The notes under the pieces are model-generated. The model saw nothing but the letters and a program-made list of their open reading frames with translations, did no database searches and had not been told where the DNA came from. A stretch of DNA of 64,000 bases. Source: JAKVBK01 sp022447275 (GTDB lineage: Bacteria; Pseudomonadota; Alphaproteobacteria; Rhodobacterales; Rhodobacteraceae). The stretch is from positions 1,984,001-2,048,000 of the forward strand of contig CP138932.1 of assembly GCA_047125605.1 (NCBI GenBank). The letters run 5' to 3'. Of this stretch, positions 1 to 8,363 are shown piece by piece. Each line of letters opens with the position of its first letter. Positions within the stretch are counted from its first letter, which is position 1. The translations under genes and the position numbers were made by a program.

Positions 1-705
1 AGCGCCCTGCATCCGTTTAAACGCGGCATGGGCTTCTTTTTGCGTGCGGCAGATTTCTCCCGATGGCACGGGCACCTTGAGTCCATCGAGCAGGATTTTG
101 GTCAGGAACTTGTTGTTACTGAGTAACTCCGTCAAAGGCGTCACCCATGAGGGGCGCGTCACGTCGAGGCCAAAGTTGAACTTCCCTTCGCGGCAAAGCA
201 GGCTCGGCGGTGCATTCGGGCCAAGATGCACCACGTCAATGCCGCATCTTTCCGCTGCCGTATCAATCTGCCCGAACCGCCAATTGCGCTGTTTGCGGTC
301 GAACCGGTTCAGCATGCGGCCTTCCGGCGGCACCGCGTCATAGGCGTTCTGGCATGCAGCGAGATAGTCGCTATCTAGGCTCGAAATAATATCAGTGATC
401 GTCTCGGCGCTCTTCGGTCCCGTCGCCTTGAGGCCAAACCTCTGAAACCGCCTTTGCTTGACCGTGCGCACCGCGACGCGCACGACTTCAGACCGTGCCG
501 GTCCTTTCGACAACTCGGCCTCGAACGCCTTTAAGTGATCGGACGTACCACTGGCCATGACCTCGACTCTTCCGTCGGGACGGTTGCGCAACCATCCGCT
601 AAGCTCAGCCTCCTGCGCACGCTGCTCGGCCCATTTGCGAAAACCGACATTCTGCACTTTGCCATAGACTAGGATGTGGCGTGTTTCGATCTTCGGTTCA
701 GACAA
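1..705 (-). CDS. Acylphosphatase domain fused to ATP-grasp ligase (3' end outside window)
   Basis: This frame is open from a TTG at 705 to the window edge, giving 235 residues of a longer protein. Residues about 9-95 form an acylphosphatase domain with GKVQNVGFR and GWLRNRPDG; the family's catalytic Arg (R23) and Asn (N41) are both present. After a linker, residues about 150-235 look like the start of an ATP-grasp ligase of the cyanophycin-synthetase/GshAB kind, with NNKFLTKILLDGLKVPVP at about 197-214. An in-frame TGA lies a few codons upstream and TTG is the only plausible start, overlapping the end of the preceding gene by 8 bases and implying translational coupling. ATP-grasp ligases join a carboxylate to an amine through an acyl phosphate, the very bond acylphosphatases hydrolyse. 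The substrate cannot be inferred. The fusion itself is directly visible. Confidence 0.8.
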   Translation of the reverse strand, partial: MSEPKIETRHILVYGKVQNVGFRKWAEQRAQEAELSGWLRNRPDGRVEVMASGTSDHLKAFEAELSKGPARSEVVRVAVRTVKQRRFQRFGLKATGPKSAETITDIISSLDSDYLAACQNAYDAVPPEGRMLNRFDRKQRNWRFGQIDTAAERCGIDVVHLGPNAPPSLLCREGKFNFGLDVTRPSWVTPLTELLSNNKFLTKILLDGLKVPVPSGEICRTQKEAHAAFKRMQGA

Positions 706-2128
706 AGGGGATGTCTTTCATGTCGGGAATAGTCCGATCGACCAACGCCTTGTAGCACCTGTCGTTTCGCCGCATTTCAAGCGGAAGCTGCATGGAAAGT
801 GCGAGCAGATGGCGGTCACAGAAAGGACTCATAGTGAAATGCTGCGGAAACCCGTGCCAACGCGCTCCCTGCGAATGCGCAAGCGTGATGTCGAGCCAGG
901 CGAGATCATGCACCTTGTTTTTGCCTTGCGGCGGTAGAGTCTCATGCCATTCTAGAAACGCATGATGCCAGAGTTGAAACGGTCGTTCGGTCGCTCCTGC
1001 ACCATAAATGCGTAAGCGTTTGACCGCGTGGTCGACATTTAATTCGCCTTCCCGCTGTCGCGTCCAGTTGGTCGCGCGTAGAATACCCATGACATTGCCG
1101 CGCAGGATCGTGAGGTTCGCGGGTATCTCCTTATGGATTGCGAGAGTCTTCAACTCCGGCCCAAACGTAGCATAGCCACTAGCGAGGAAGAACCGCTGCC
1201 GGTCTTCAAAAGTGACTTTTTGGTACTTGAAAATCTTGTGCGCGAGACCGAGCCGGTCGCATATGCGCGCGGCGGTTTCTGTATCGAGACCCGACTGTTT
1301 ATGAAAACGCCAGGAGAAAATGAACTGCGCCTTCTGAATGTCTTCCTTCGCCACGCCGAGGAGACAACGTGAATCGCGCCCGCCCGAGAGCGGCAGGATA
1401 CAATTCCCGATAGCGAGCAAGGCACGCATGTTCTGTGAAAGGCGATCCCTGATCGCGTCGATGATATTATCTGACTGGGCGACATCGCGGGTCTCGAGAT
1501 CTGTATCATCGAGTGGCCAAAAACGCCGCATCTGGAAATCCCGCAGCCGAAGATAGTGATTACCAAATAAGCGTTTCACAAAAAAGTCACGTGTATGGCC
1601 CAGAGAATATTGGATGTGCGCGTCACGGATCTCGCCCCAGGGAAAGATCGGATTTGGGTGAACGGGGCGATGCAAGGCAAGCGCCAGGGATGAGGCGACC
1701 AGCCTGCTATCGGGGTCATAAACGATCCCGTAATCCGCAACCGGATCTGCGAAGACGCGCGGCGCGTCTCCTTCCAGCAATAGCACCATGTATCGCCCGG
1801 CCAAGCCGATGACATATCGCTCTACGCTGCCAAGGAATCCATCCTCTTCTGGAGCCGACCCTAGGACCTGCGGCGCATCCACCACCCGCCCGTCTGGATT
1901 AATCGCGACGCCTGCGACAAAGCCCACCACCCTGCCATCGGGAGACCGTAGCTCGTTGACCGGAAGATCAGGACAATGCTGGAATACCCAGCCCCCGATC
2001 TGCCTTACCTGCCAGTTGGGAAGCGTGAGATCACTACGCTCGGACAGGAGGAACTGATTTCTGAAAACGTGCCCGAACTCAAACTGGTTTTGGGCGCACC
2101 GTGTCACAGCGTTCGGCGTGTCTACCAT
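698..2128 (-). CDS. Asparagine-synthetase-like amide ligase
   Basis: The 476-residue protein carries the PP-loop ATP-pyrophosphatase signature SGGRDS at about 248-253, which adenylates a carboxylate in asparagine synthetases, beta-lactam synthetases and lasso-peptide cyclases. Residues 1-200 resemble a degenerate Ntn amidotransferase domain. There is no Cys at position 2, so glutamine-dependent ammonia release is unlikely. The shape fits enzymes that use another amine, such as an intramolecular one, better than a true AsnB (inference). No good ribosome site precedes the ATG at 2128. It lies just upstream of, and overlaps, an acylphosphatase/ATP-grasp fusion gene on the same strand. The two probably act in one pathway making a modified amino acid or peptide. 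Confidence 0.75.
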   Translation of the reverse strand: MVDTPNAVTRCAQNQFEFGHVFRNQFLLSERSDLTLPNWQVRQIGGWVFQHCPDLPVNELRSPDGRVVGFVAGVAINPDGRVVDAPQVLGSAPEEDGFLGSVERYVIGLAGRYMVLLLEGDAPRVFADPVADYGIVYDPDSRLVASSLALALHRPVHPNPIFPWGEIRDAHIQYSLGHTRDFFVKRLFGNHYLRLRDFQMRRFWPLDDTDLETRDVAQSDNIIDAIRDRLSQNMRALLAIGNCILPLSGGRDSRCLLGVAKEDIQKAQFIFSWRFHKQSGLDTETAARICDRLGLAHKIFKYQKVTFEDRQRFFLASGYATFGPELKTLAIHKEIPANLTILRGNVMGILRATNWTRQREGELNVDHAVKRLRIYGAGATERPFQLWHHAFLEWHETLPPQGKNKVHDLAWLDITLAHSQGARWHGFPQHFTMSPFCDRHLLALSMQLPLEMRRNDRCYKALVDRTIPDMKDIPFV

Positions 2129-2261
2129 ATTGTAAAATATGCCCCTCTTGCGTCAAGCAAGGTACAAGCATTTCGTCATGATTTCTAGGCGAAATATATC
2201 ATCGACCAGGCATTTTTTGAGGGCTGCAATTGCTTGGCCCCGAAAAAAGTGCCCATGCATG

Positions 2262-2969
2262 GCACGGTGGACGGGCACCCTCTCCGAGCTCCTCCCAAAG
2301 CCCAGCAAGGTTACGAGCCAGCCTTCTCTTTAGCAAGGTGATGCGGCAGCCTGGTGGGCAGATTTGCAGAACCGCGATTGGATGGCCGCTTTAGCGCTCT
2401 GCTTCCAGACGTTGACAGCAGCGCGCTCTCGCGAGGTTCGCACCGCCTCTTGGGAAGACCTTCGCTTTGGCAACGACGCCGCTGTCGCGCTTTGGACAGT
2501 GCCTGCGGACAGAATGAAGAACGGCAAGGTGCACCGGGTGCCCCTGACGGCGGATGCGGTCGCTTTGCTTCAATCCGTGCCACGGCTGCAGGGCAGCAAT
2601 CTGGTGTTCCACGCCGCCCGCGGCGGGACGCTGTCTGATGCCTCGCTATCAGCAGTTATGAAGCGGATGCATGCAGCCAAGGTGGAGACAGATGGCGTGG
2701 GCTATGTAGACATGGCCAGCCAAAGACCTGCCGTCCCACACGGGCTGCGCTCCACGGTCCGTGTGTGGGCGACAGAGCAAGGCTACGATCACCGGATGGC
2801 CGAGATTGCCCTGGCCCATTGGCAGGGCGATGAGACAGAGCGTGCCTATCAGCGCTCCGATATGCTGGAGAGACGGCGCGCCATGATGGAAAGCTGGGCG
2901 GCGTTCCTAGACGGACAGGCGGGCGCCGAGCTCAACGTGGTGGAGCTTGGTGCATTTGGCCGCGCTTAG
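2262..2969 (+). pseudogene. Decayed tyrosine recombinase (phage/island integrase)
   Basis: The catalytic half of a P4-type tyrosine integrase is recognisable from about 2364: the first Arg in LTAARSREV, the HxxR box in HGLRST, the later His in AHWQGD and the nucleophile Tyr in ERAYQRS. In the same frame upstream, LSELLPKPSKV matches the linker that precedes this domain in the family, but a TAG at 2331-2333 separates the two parts. The usual N-terminal arm-binding and core-binding domains (about 200 residues) are missing. It is therefore a 5'-truncated remnant with a nonsense codon. It marks a former island boundary next to the ligase pair on its left. A short recombinase starting at TTG 2364 would lack DNA-binding domains and is unlikely to work. 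Confidence 0.75.
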
Positions 2970-3451
2970 GTTGGCCGTAAGGCGCACCTGCAAGCCGCGC
3001 TCAGTTGCCGGGGTGTACACGTTGCGGCTAGAATCTCTGATCGCAACGGGGTCGAATTTCAAACAAGCGTCCGTAGATGCTGGACTGCTTTGACAAATCC
3101 GATGCGGTTTTTAGCCACTCTGTGGAAGTGATACGGCATGATTGCGCAGGCGATGTAGTGGATCTCAGCAGACACTCGCGTTCAACGGAGAGAATGACCG
3201 TTCTGAGCCCAAAGCACTGAATGCCGCGGTTTCCGCGAATGCCCGCTTTTTGGGGCGAGCAATGCCATTGTGTTCAGACTGTGGCTTAAGTGGCCTGGAA
3301 GCGCATAGGGATCTCCGTTTGGCACAAGTGGCGGATGTCTAGCTGAGACCGTTTCTGCAAAAAGCAAGGTTTTAAGACTTTTGGAATATCTTACTTATGC
3401 CGTTAGGTGATTTTTTGACGCAATCAGCGGGACACCTGTATAAAAGCAAGA
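2970..3451. other. Gap without recognisable gene
   Basis: About 480 bases between the integrase remnant and the next operon. Short open frames here carry no recognisable motif. The last ~60 bases presumably hold the promoter of the downstream operon; no convincing sigma-70 boxes can be assigned by eye. Confidence 0.5.
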
Positions 3452-4444
3452 ATGATCAAAAGAGTTCTTTGGTTGGCAGGAAGCCTGGTTTCGCTGTGCA
3501 TCGCCATTGCATTTGTTTTTGCGTGGATGGCCTCCAATCGTGAAGTGCTGGCGTTTGCAGAGGGGCTACCTGACCAAGGGCGCCTGATCGACACCTCTCA
3601 CGGGGCTTTCTTTATTGTCGAAAAAGGCGCGCCCGAAGCGCCCCGTGTCTTGCTAGCGCACGGCACAGCCGCTTGGTCCGATATTTGGGCCGAAACCCAG
3701 CATAATATTGCACCCGAGGGATACCTTGTGACAGCGTTCGATATGCCACCGTTTGGCTGGTCGGAGCATCCGAAAGCCCCGACCTACGAACGACAAGCGC
3801 AGGCGGCCCGAATGATCGGCTTGCTAGAGGCACTGGGGGACAAGCCCATTCTTGTTGCGCATTCCGTTGCAGCTGGCCCAGCGACAGAGGCTGTTATGAT
3901 GCGTCCTGATTTAGTCTCAGGGTATGTCATTGTGTCCGGGGCCATGGGATTGGCAGACCGGCACACGCCCAAGGATGTCCCTTTTCCTATTCAGAACAGA
4001 AATGTCCGGAAACTCGCGACGGCGGCAACAGCGACAAACCCACTTTTGACAAAGTGGTTTTTGAAAAAATTCATGCACAGAACAGATGAGATCGACCCAG
4101 CAATGGTTGCGTCCCTGCAAACTCCGATGTCACGTCAAGGCTACACCCAAGCCGTATCAGACTGGATCCCTCAGTTGTTCAAAACGCCTTTAGATAGCAA
4201 CAGCATGGACCCTGAAGAATGGCGCACGCTTGATTTACCAGTAGCGCTTATCTGGGGTGATAAAGACACCGTCACACCGCTCCATCAGGGGCAAGAACTA
4301 GCCGCGCTGCTCCCTAATGCGCGCCTTACTGTGTTGAAATACGTTGGACATATCCCCCATCTCGAAGCGCCAAAGGAGTTTGCCGATGCGCTGGTAGGCG
4401 AGTTAAAATACATCACTGCATCAAGCGATCTCGACAGCCCATGA
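3452..4444 (+). CDS. Alpha/beta hydrolase, membrane-anchored
   Basis: This is a 330-residue hydrolase of the alpha/beta fold. One N-terminal hydrophobic segment (about 5-26) suggests an uncleaved anchor or signal peptide, placing the enzyme at the periplasmic side. The oxyanion HG motif is at 70-71. The probable triad is Ser138 in AHSVA (an atypical elbow lacking the first Gly of GxSxG), Asp272 in WGDKDTVTP and His300 in VGHIPH. The substrate could be an ester or lactone. The gene overlaps the next, a FAD oxidase, by four bases (ATGA). Because sugar-type FAD oxidases produce lactones, a lactonase role is a reasonable but untested idea. Confidence 0.8.
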   Translation: MIKRVLWLAGSLVSLCIAIAFVFAWMASNREVLAFAEGLPDQGRLIDTSHGAFFIVEKGAPEAPRVLLAHGTAAWSDIWAETQHNIAPEGYLVTAFDMPPFGWSEHPKAPTYERQAQAARMIGLLEALGDKPILVAHSVAAGPATEAVMMRPDLVSGYVIVSGAMGLADRHTPKDVPFPIQNRNVRKLATAATATNPLLTKWFLKKFMHRTDEIDPAMVASLQTPMSRQGYTQAVSDWIPQLFKTPLDSNSMDPEEWRTLDLPVALIWGDKDTVTPLHQGQELAALLPNARLTVLKYVGHIPHLEAPKEFADALVGELKYITASSDLDSP

Positions 4445-5928
4445 AAACATTCACAAGACGATCCGCACTTGTCCTTGGGGGAGCCGCTGCAGGTTGGTTC
4501 GCAGCTAAACGATACGGAAGTCACTTGCCGGTTTACGACGGCACAACCCGGTTAGACACCACGGCCTCCGCCAAGATCATGAATGACGCGAGCGGGCTTT
4601 CTGCCACGCCGATCCATAAACATCTGATGCTGTCCGAGAACGCCGATGACGCCCTTATCCGCGTCTTGAGGACAGAGTTGATCCAAGCAGCCAAGAACAA
4701 TCGGCCCGTGAACATTGGTGCCGCGCGTCATTCTATGGGCGGTCAAGCAATCCCTAGGAACGGTACAGCAATCACGTTCGATAATGGCTCGATCGAGCTG
4801 GACCGAACCAATCTAACCTACCGCGTGCATGCTGGGGCGCGCTGGTCGCAGGTCATCGCGGCACTGGATGCAGAAGGGTTTTCGCCTGCTGTTATGCAAT
4901 CCAATAATGACTTTGGCGTTGGAGCGACCTTTTCCGTGAATGCCCATGGCTGGCCGGTGCCATACGGCCCTATGGGTGCGACGGTGCGGTCACTGCGCAT
5001 GCTCTTACCCTCTGGCGATGTGGTGGACTGCTCCCCGACCGAGAATTCCAACCTCTTCAAACTCGCCATGGGGGGCTACGGGCTGATCGGTGTTATCATC
5101 GATTTGGTCGTGGACATGGTACCAAATTCTCGCCTTTCGCCGACCTATGACACTATGGCGGCCACGGATTTTCCTACGGCTTTCCAAACCGCCATCGACG
5201 ATCCTGCGGTCACAATGGCCTACGGACGCCTGAACGTCGAACGAGAGAGCTTTTTTGAGCACGCCCTGCTTGCCACTTACCGGCAGACCAAGGATCAAAA
5301 CGATCTACCGGCCGCATCTGGCTCTGGCTGGATGTCGCATGTGGCCGGGCGACTTTACCGCGCGCAGCTGGGCAACGAACCGCTAAAAACCTTTCGGTGG
5401 TGGAACGAAACCTCGCTCCTGCCCGCGATCGGCGGCGGTGAAGCGACGCGCAACTCGCTGATCAATGAACCGGTCGTCACGCTCGATGACCGCAACCCTG
5501 ACCGCACGGACATTCTGCATGAATACTTCGTCAGCTTTGACGCCTTTGACAGCTTCCTGGAGGCCTGCCGCGAGGTAATCCCAGCCTCCTATCAAGAATT
5601 CCTGAACGTGACCCTCCGCTATATCGCGCAGGACGATCACAGCGCCCTGTCGTATGCTACACGACCGCGGATCGCAGCCGTTATGTCGTTCAGCCAAGAG
5701 ATGACACTGCGCGCCGAAGCCGACATGCGGCGCATGACAGAAACGCTGATCGACCGGATCGCGGAAGGCGGTGGTGCCTACTACCTGCCCTATCGGCCCC
5801 ATGCCCGCCTTGATCAAATGGTCACTGTCTACAGCGGTGCCGCGGATTTTGCTGCCGCAAAACGCACCATCGACCCGCAGCTTATCCTGCGCAACAACCT
5901 TTGGGACAGCTATCTGGAGCGTCTATGA
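4441..5928 (+). CDS. Tat-exported FAD-linked oxidase (PCMH/VAO family)
   Basis: The 495-residue protein starts with a twin-arginine signal (TRRSALVLGGAAAG, 5-18), so it is probably exported folded with its cofactor. The PCMH-type FAD domain spans about 60-240, with NIGAARHSMGGQ at 91-102 matching the pyrophosphate loop of sugar-lactone and alditol oxidases. His97 sits where members with covalent flavin carry the attached His. The C-terminal half is the substrate-binding cap, ending with a KRTIDPQLILRNN-type stretch common in the aldonolactone oxidase/DprE1 branch. It overlaps both neighbours by four bases in an apparent five-gene operon. Substrate and electron acceptor are not predictable. 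Confidence 0.8.
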   Translation: MKTFTRRSALVLGGAAAGWFAAKRYGSHLPVYDGTTRLDTTASAKIMNDASGLSATPIHKHLMLSENADDALIRVLRTELIQAAKNNRPVNIGAARHSMGGQAIPRNGTAITFDNGSIELDRTNLTYRVHAGARWSQVIAALDAEGFSPAVMQSNNDFGVGATFSVNAHGWPVPYGPMGATVRSLRMLLPSGDVVDCSPTENSNLFKLAMGGYGLIGVIIDLVVDMVPNSRLSPTYDTMAATDFPTAFQTAIDDPAVTMAYGRLNVERESFFEHALLATYRQTKDQNDLPAASGSGWMSHVAGRLYRAQLGNEPLKTFRWWNETSLLPAIGGGEATRNSLINEPVVTLDDRNPDRTDILHEYFVSFDAFDSFLEACREVIPASYQEFLNVTLRYIAQDDHSALSYATRPRIAAVMSFSQEMTLRAEADMRRMTETLIDRIAEGGGAYYLPYRPHARLDQMVTVYSGAADFAAAKRTIDPQLILRNNLWDSYLERL

Positions 5929-6335
5929 CCGGCTTACAAAAACTCTGCTTCGCCTATTTCGCTGTGCTTATGATCGCAGCCTCGCTGAATTATGTTCCTG
6001 GTCTCACAGACGAAGACGGGCTCGCCTTCGGCATCTTCGCGCTGGACATCTATGATGATGCGCTGCATGTGGCTTCCGCACTGTGGGCGCTGGTCGCGGG
6101 CTTGACCTCTCACAAAGCGGCGCGGACATTTATGGTGCTGTTTGGGCTGGCCTATTTGGGCGACGGCATATTCGGGTTTTTCACAGGCTACGGCTATCTC
6201 GACCTTGGCATCTTCACCAATGGCTCCGCCGGGATAGATCTCTCGCTCGGCCGGATCCTCGCAAATGTGCCGCACCTTTTACTTGGCGGCGTTGCGGTAT
6301 GGGTCGGGATCAAGAACATTGGCCGCCCAGCGTGA
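5925..6335 (+). CDS. Small four-helix membrane protein (DUF4383-like)
   Basis: This 136-residue protein has four predicted membrane segments. The ATG at 5925 overlaps the stop of the FAD oxidase (ATGA) and is preferred over a TTG at 5901. The pattern of paired helices, with LHVASALWALVAG and later PHLLLGGVAVWVG, resembles DUF4383 proteins of unknown function. It may anchor or serve as redox partner for the exported oxidase, but no haem- or metal-ligand pattern stands out. The family match is by pattern only. Confidence 0.6.
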   Translation: MTGLQKLCFAYFAVLMIAASLNYVPGLTDEDGLAFGIFALDIYDDALHVASALWALVAGLTSHKAARTFMVLFGLAYLGDGIFGFFTGYGYLDLGIFTNGSAGIDLSLGRILANVPHLLLGGVAVWVGIKNIGRPA

Positions 6336-7384
6336 AGGCTCTCTGGCTCTGGCTCAAACGCGGCCTTATCGCATTTGTGCTGCTGATATTGGGACTGAGC
6401 GCACCCGTTGCCTATGTCGAAACCGCCTGTCGCCCGACGGGCGAACCCATGCCATACCAAGCGATCCTCCTGGCTGAGTATCATCGCCCCGAAACCCGTA
6501 CCCTGCTGACCTACCCAGAATGGGACATCGTCCACGCCTATGATGATTACGGCCGCGTCCTTAGCACTGGCGATCCCCACGACTATCAGTTCCTGAAAAG
6601 CATCTCAGGATTTTGGGGCGCACTCTGCGCGCTATCAGAAGCATCGGGGCCTCATGGCCAGATCGATGCGGACACCAAACAGATGGTCTATGTAATCGGG
6701 GTCAGCTTCACGGCAGAGTTCTTAATGAAAGCGGCCTATGAAGAAACCGTCGGTCGGCTATTTGTAATGCTCCGAGGCGACGCTCGGGCGCCGCTTGACG
6801 ATCTATCGGCTCAGCAGGCCAAGGGCTATGCGAACTTTCTACAGCAGGTGCCGTGGTACAATTGGGATTTTGAAGGTGATCGGGCTGCTCTGGCCGCCTC
6901 TGCAACAAACGCCTTAAGGGACCGCGAAAGAACGATCGCGCTTGGCCTCGAATATGCGGCAAAGGCGGCCTATGCCAGGGCGATCGCACAGGCCGTCGCG
7001 CAGGTCGGCCCTGATGCGCTGACACTGCGCATGATCGTCCGCGCGCCCGAAGCTGAGGCATTTGCCGGTTTAGAAGGTGTCACCGTCATCGCTCATGGGA
7101 ACGGGACCACGGAGATAGAGACCATCCGCTACCGCGCCCTGACCCACTTAATGACAAAGATGGCACAATCCGAGGTCGATTTTGTTGAAATCGCCGGAAA
7201 TGATGAAATCATGCTGACGGTCTTGAGCCGAGATGCCACTCATCCGGACGCAATCTACAGCCGTGCGCGCCAAGGCGCTGACGACTATCGTCACCTAATG
7301 GTAATGCCTGTGAGCCGCCTTGCCGAGACGCTCCGTAGGCTCGAGGCTAGCGACACTATAGTGGAGCATATCCATGACTATTAA
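6332..7384 (+). CDS. Conserved protein of unknown function, single N-terminal membrane helix
   Basis: The most likely start is GTG 6332, which overlaps the stop of the preceding gene (GTGA) and yields 350 residues beginning with a basic stretch and one membrane helix (about 10-30). A longer frame upstream is an out-of-frame read of the previous gene. The rest appears soluble, mixed alpha/beta and probably periplasmic, with repeated acidic and aromatic positions such as LLTYPEWDIVHAYDDYGRV near residues 50-70. No known family is recognised. It is tied by overlap to an exported FAD oxidase and hydrolase, so a role in the same extracytoplasmic process is inferred. Confidence 0.65.
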   Translation: MKALWLWLKRGLIAFVLLILGLSAPVAYVETACRPTGEPMPYQAILLAEYHRPETRTLLTYPEWDIVHAYDDYGRVLSTGDPHDYQFLKSISGFWGALCALSEASGPHGQIDADTKQMVYVIGVSFTAEFLMKAAYEETVGRLFVMLRGDARAPLDDLSAQQAKGYANFLQQVPWYNWDFEGDRAALAASATNALRDRERTIALGLEYAAKAAYARAIAQAVAQVGPDALTLRMIVRAPEAEAFAGLEGVTVIAHGNGTTEIETIRYRALTHLMTKMAQSEVDFVEIAGNDEIMLTVLSRDATHPDAIYSRARQGADDYRHLMVMPVSRLAETLRRLEASDTIVEHIHDY

Positions 7385-7649
7385 ATCCGGCCTCGCCGCA
7401 GTCAGTGTGATGGTAATTGGATGGCTATCCGTCCTCGGGTTGGTTAGCATGATGATCGATGCCGCTCCAGCCTTTGTTGTACTGTTTCCAGATGCTGAAT
7501 TGTTCGAAAGTCTCAGCCAACAAACGCGCATCCTGTCCGCTACAAAATTCAGTGTCACTCTGGCCTCGGACGAGCTAAACTTTGCTCGCAGTCTCTACAC
7601 AAAAGGTGCTATCCTTGTTCTCCCAGCGGGCCTCACAGGCTGCGGCTGA
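7374..7649 (+). CDS. Short membrane protein, last gene of the oxidase operon
   Basis: A 91-residue protein whose ATG lies 11 bases inside the previous gene. It has one strong N-terminal hydrophobic segment (about 8-40) and a short polar tail with no known motif. The C-terminus (LVLPAGLTGCG) ends where the downstream sequence begins to look degenerate, so the original 3' end may have been altered by the rearrangement that left the IS remnant nearby. Function unknown. Confidence 0.5.
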   Translation: MTIKSGLAAVSVMVIGWLSVLGLVSMMIDAAPAFVVLFPDAELFESLSQQTRILSATKFSVTLASDELNFARSLYTKGAILVLPAGLTGCG

Positions 7650-7829
7650 GCGGGCCTCACAATTGGCACCAAACTCGTTGCCCTACATTACTCGCGGGCG
7701 ATCAAAACTTATTCAATTGCGCCGGCATATGCCCGGATCGACGAAATTCACCCGGTACTAGCCGGTGCCCCGAACCCCATGTCGTGTCGCAAGCGCATCG
7801 TGCGTCGGATTGATCAGCCCCACTTGAGT
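7650..7829. other. Gap between oxidase operon and IS remnant
   Basis: No gene or clear terminator is visible in these 180 bases. They may include the flank or end of the decayed insertion sequence that follows. Confidence 0.4.
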
Positions 7830-8117
7830 GGTCCAACATGATGGTAAGTGCATGACTGGCCTTGGGTCCATCTGAAGGATGGTTTCCGGGGCCGGTGGGC
7901 GCTAACCCAGAGCACTGTGGGGGCGTTTGGTGTTATAGTGTTTCCTCCATTGTTCGATCAGGATTTGGGCCTCCTGTAGGCTGCAGAAGACCTCGCCATT
8001 GAGCAACTCGTCGCGGAACCGGGCATTGAAGCTTTCACAGTATCCACTCTCCCAAGATGATCCCGGCTAATTGTAGGTGGTTTCGGCTCCGACCGCGTCT
8101 ATCCAGTACCGAACTGT
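7830..8117 (-). pseudogene. IS3-family transposase (OrfB) C-terminal remnant
   Basis: Read on the minus strand from about 8117, the sequence gives WIDAVGAETTYN, a stop, PGSSWESGYCESFNARFRDE, then WRKHYNTKRPHSALG, a stop, and RPPAPETILQ. These are the well-known C-terminal blocks of the IS3-family DDE transposase, including the catalytic Glu region (SWESGYCESFN). Two in-frame stop codons interrupt it, and the N-terminal part and OrfA are absent. It is a dead fragment. The region from 8118 to 8363 holds no other recognisable gene. Confidence 0.8.
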
Positions 8118-8363
8118 CTAGCCCCCAATTTCAGCACCAATAATTTGTACTGTCTCTAGCAAGGTTTTGGGTATTGGCTCTTAGCATGGATACGGCTCTT
8201 GCCCACGAAATTTCTGGAACATCAGGAGCTAGCGGTGCAAGCGCAATCGGTGTCGCTAGCACTCCCTTGAGACAGAACGGCAGAAATATCACCAATTTCG
8301 TGTGGAGACTGCTGTGGTACGCGACAAGCAGCGCAATCGCCTTCTATGCGCCAAGGGGACCCG

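Noticed and set aside
3142..3342. 66-codon frame upstream of the hydrolase operon
   Set aside because: No ribosome site or motif; composition as in neighbouring non-coding DNA.
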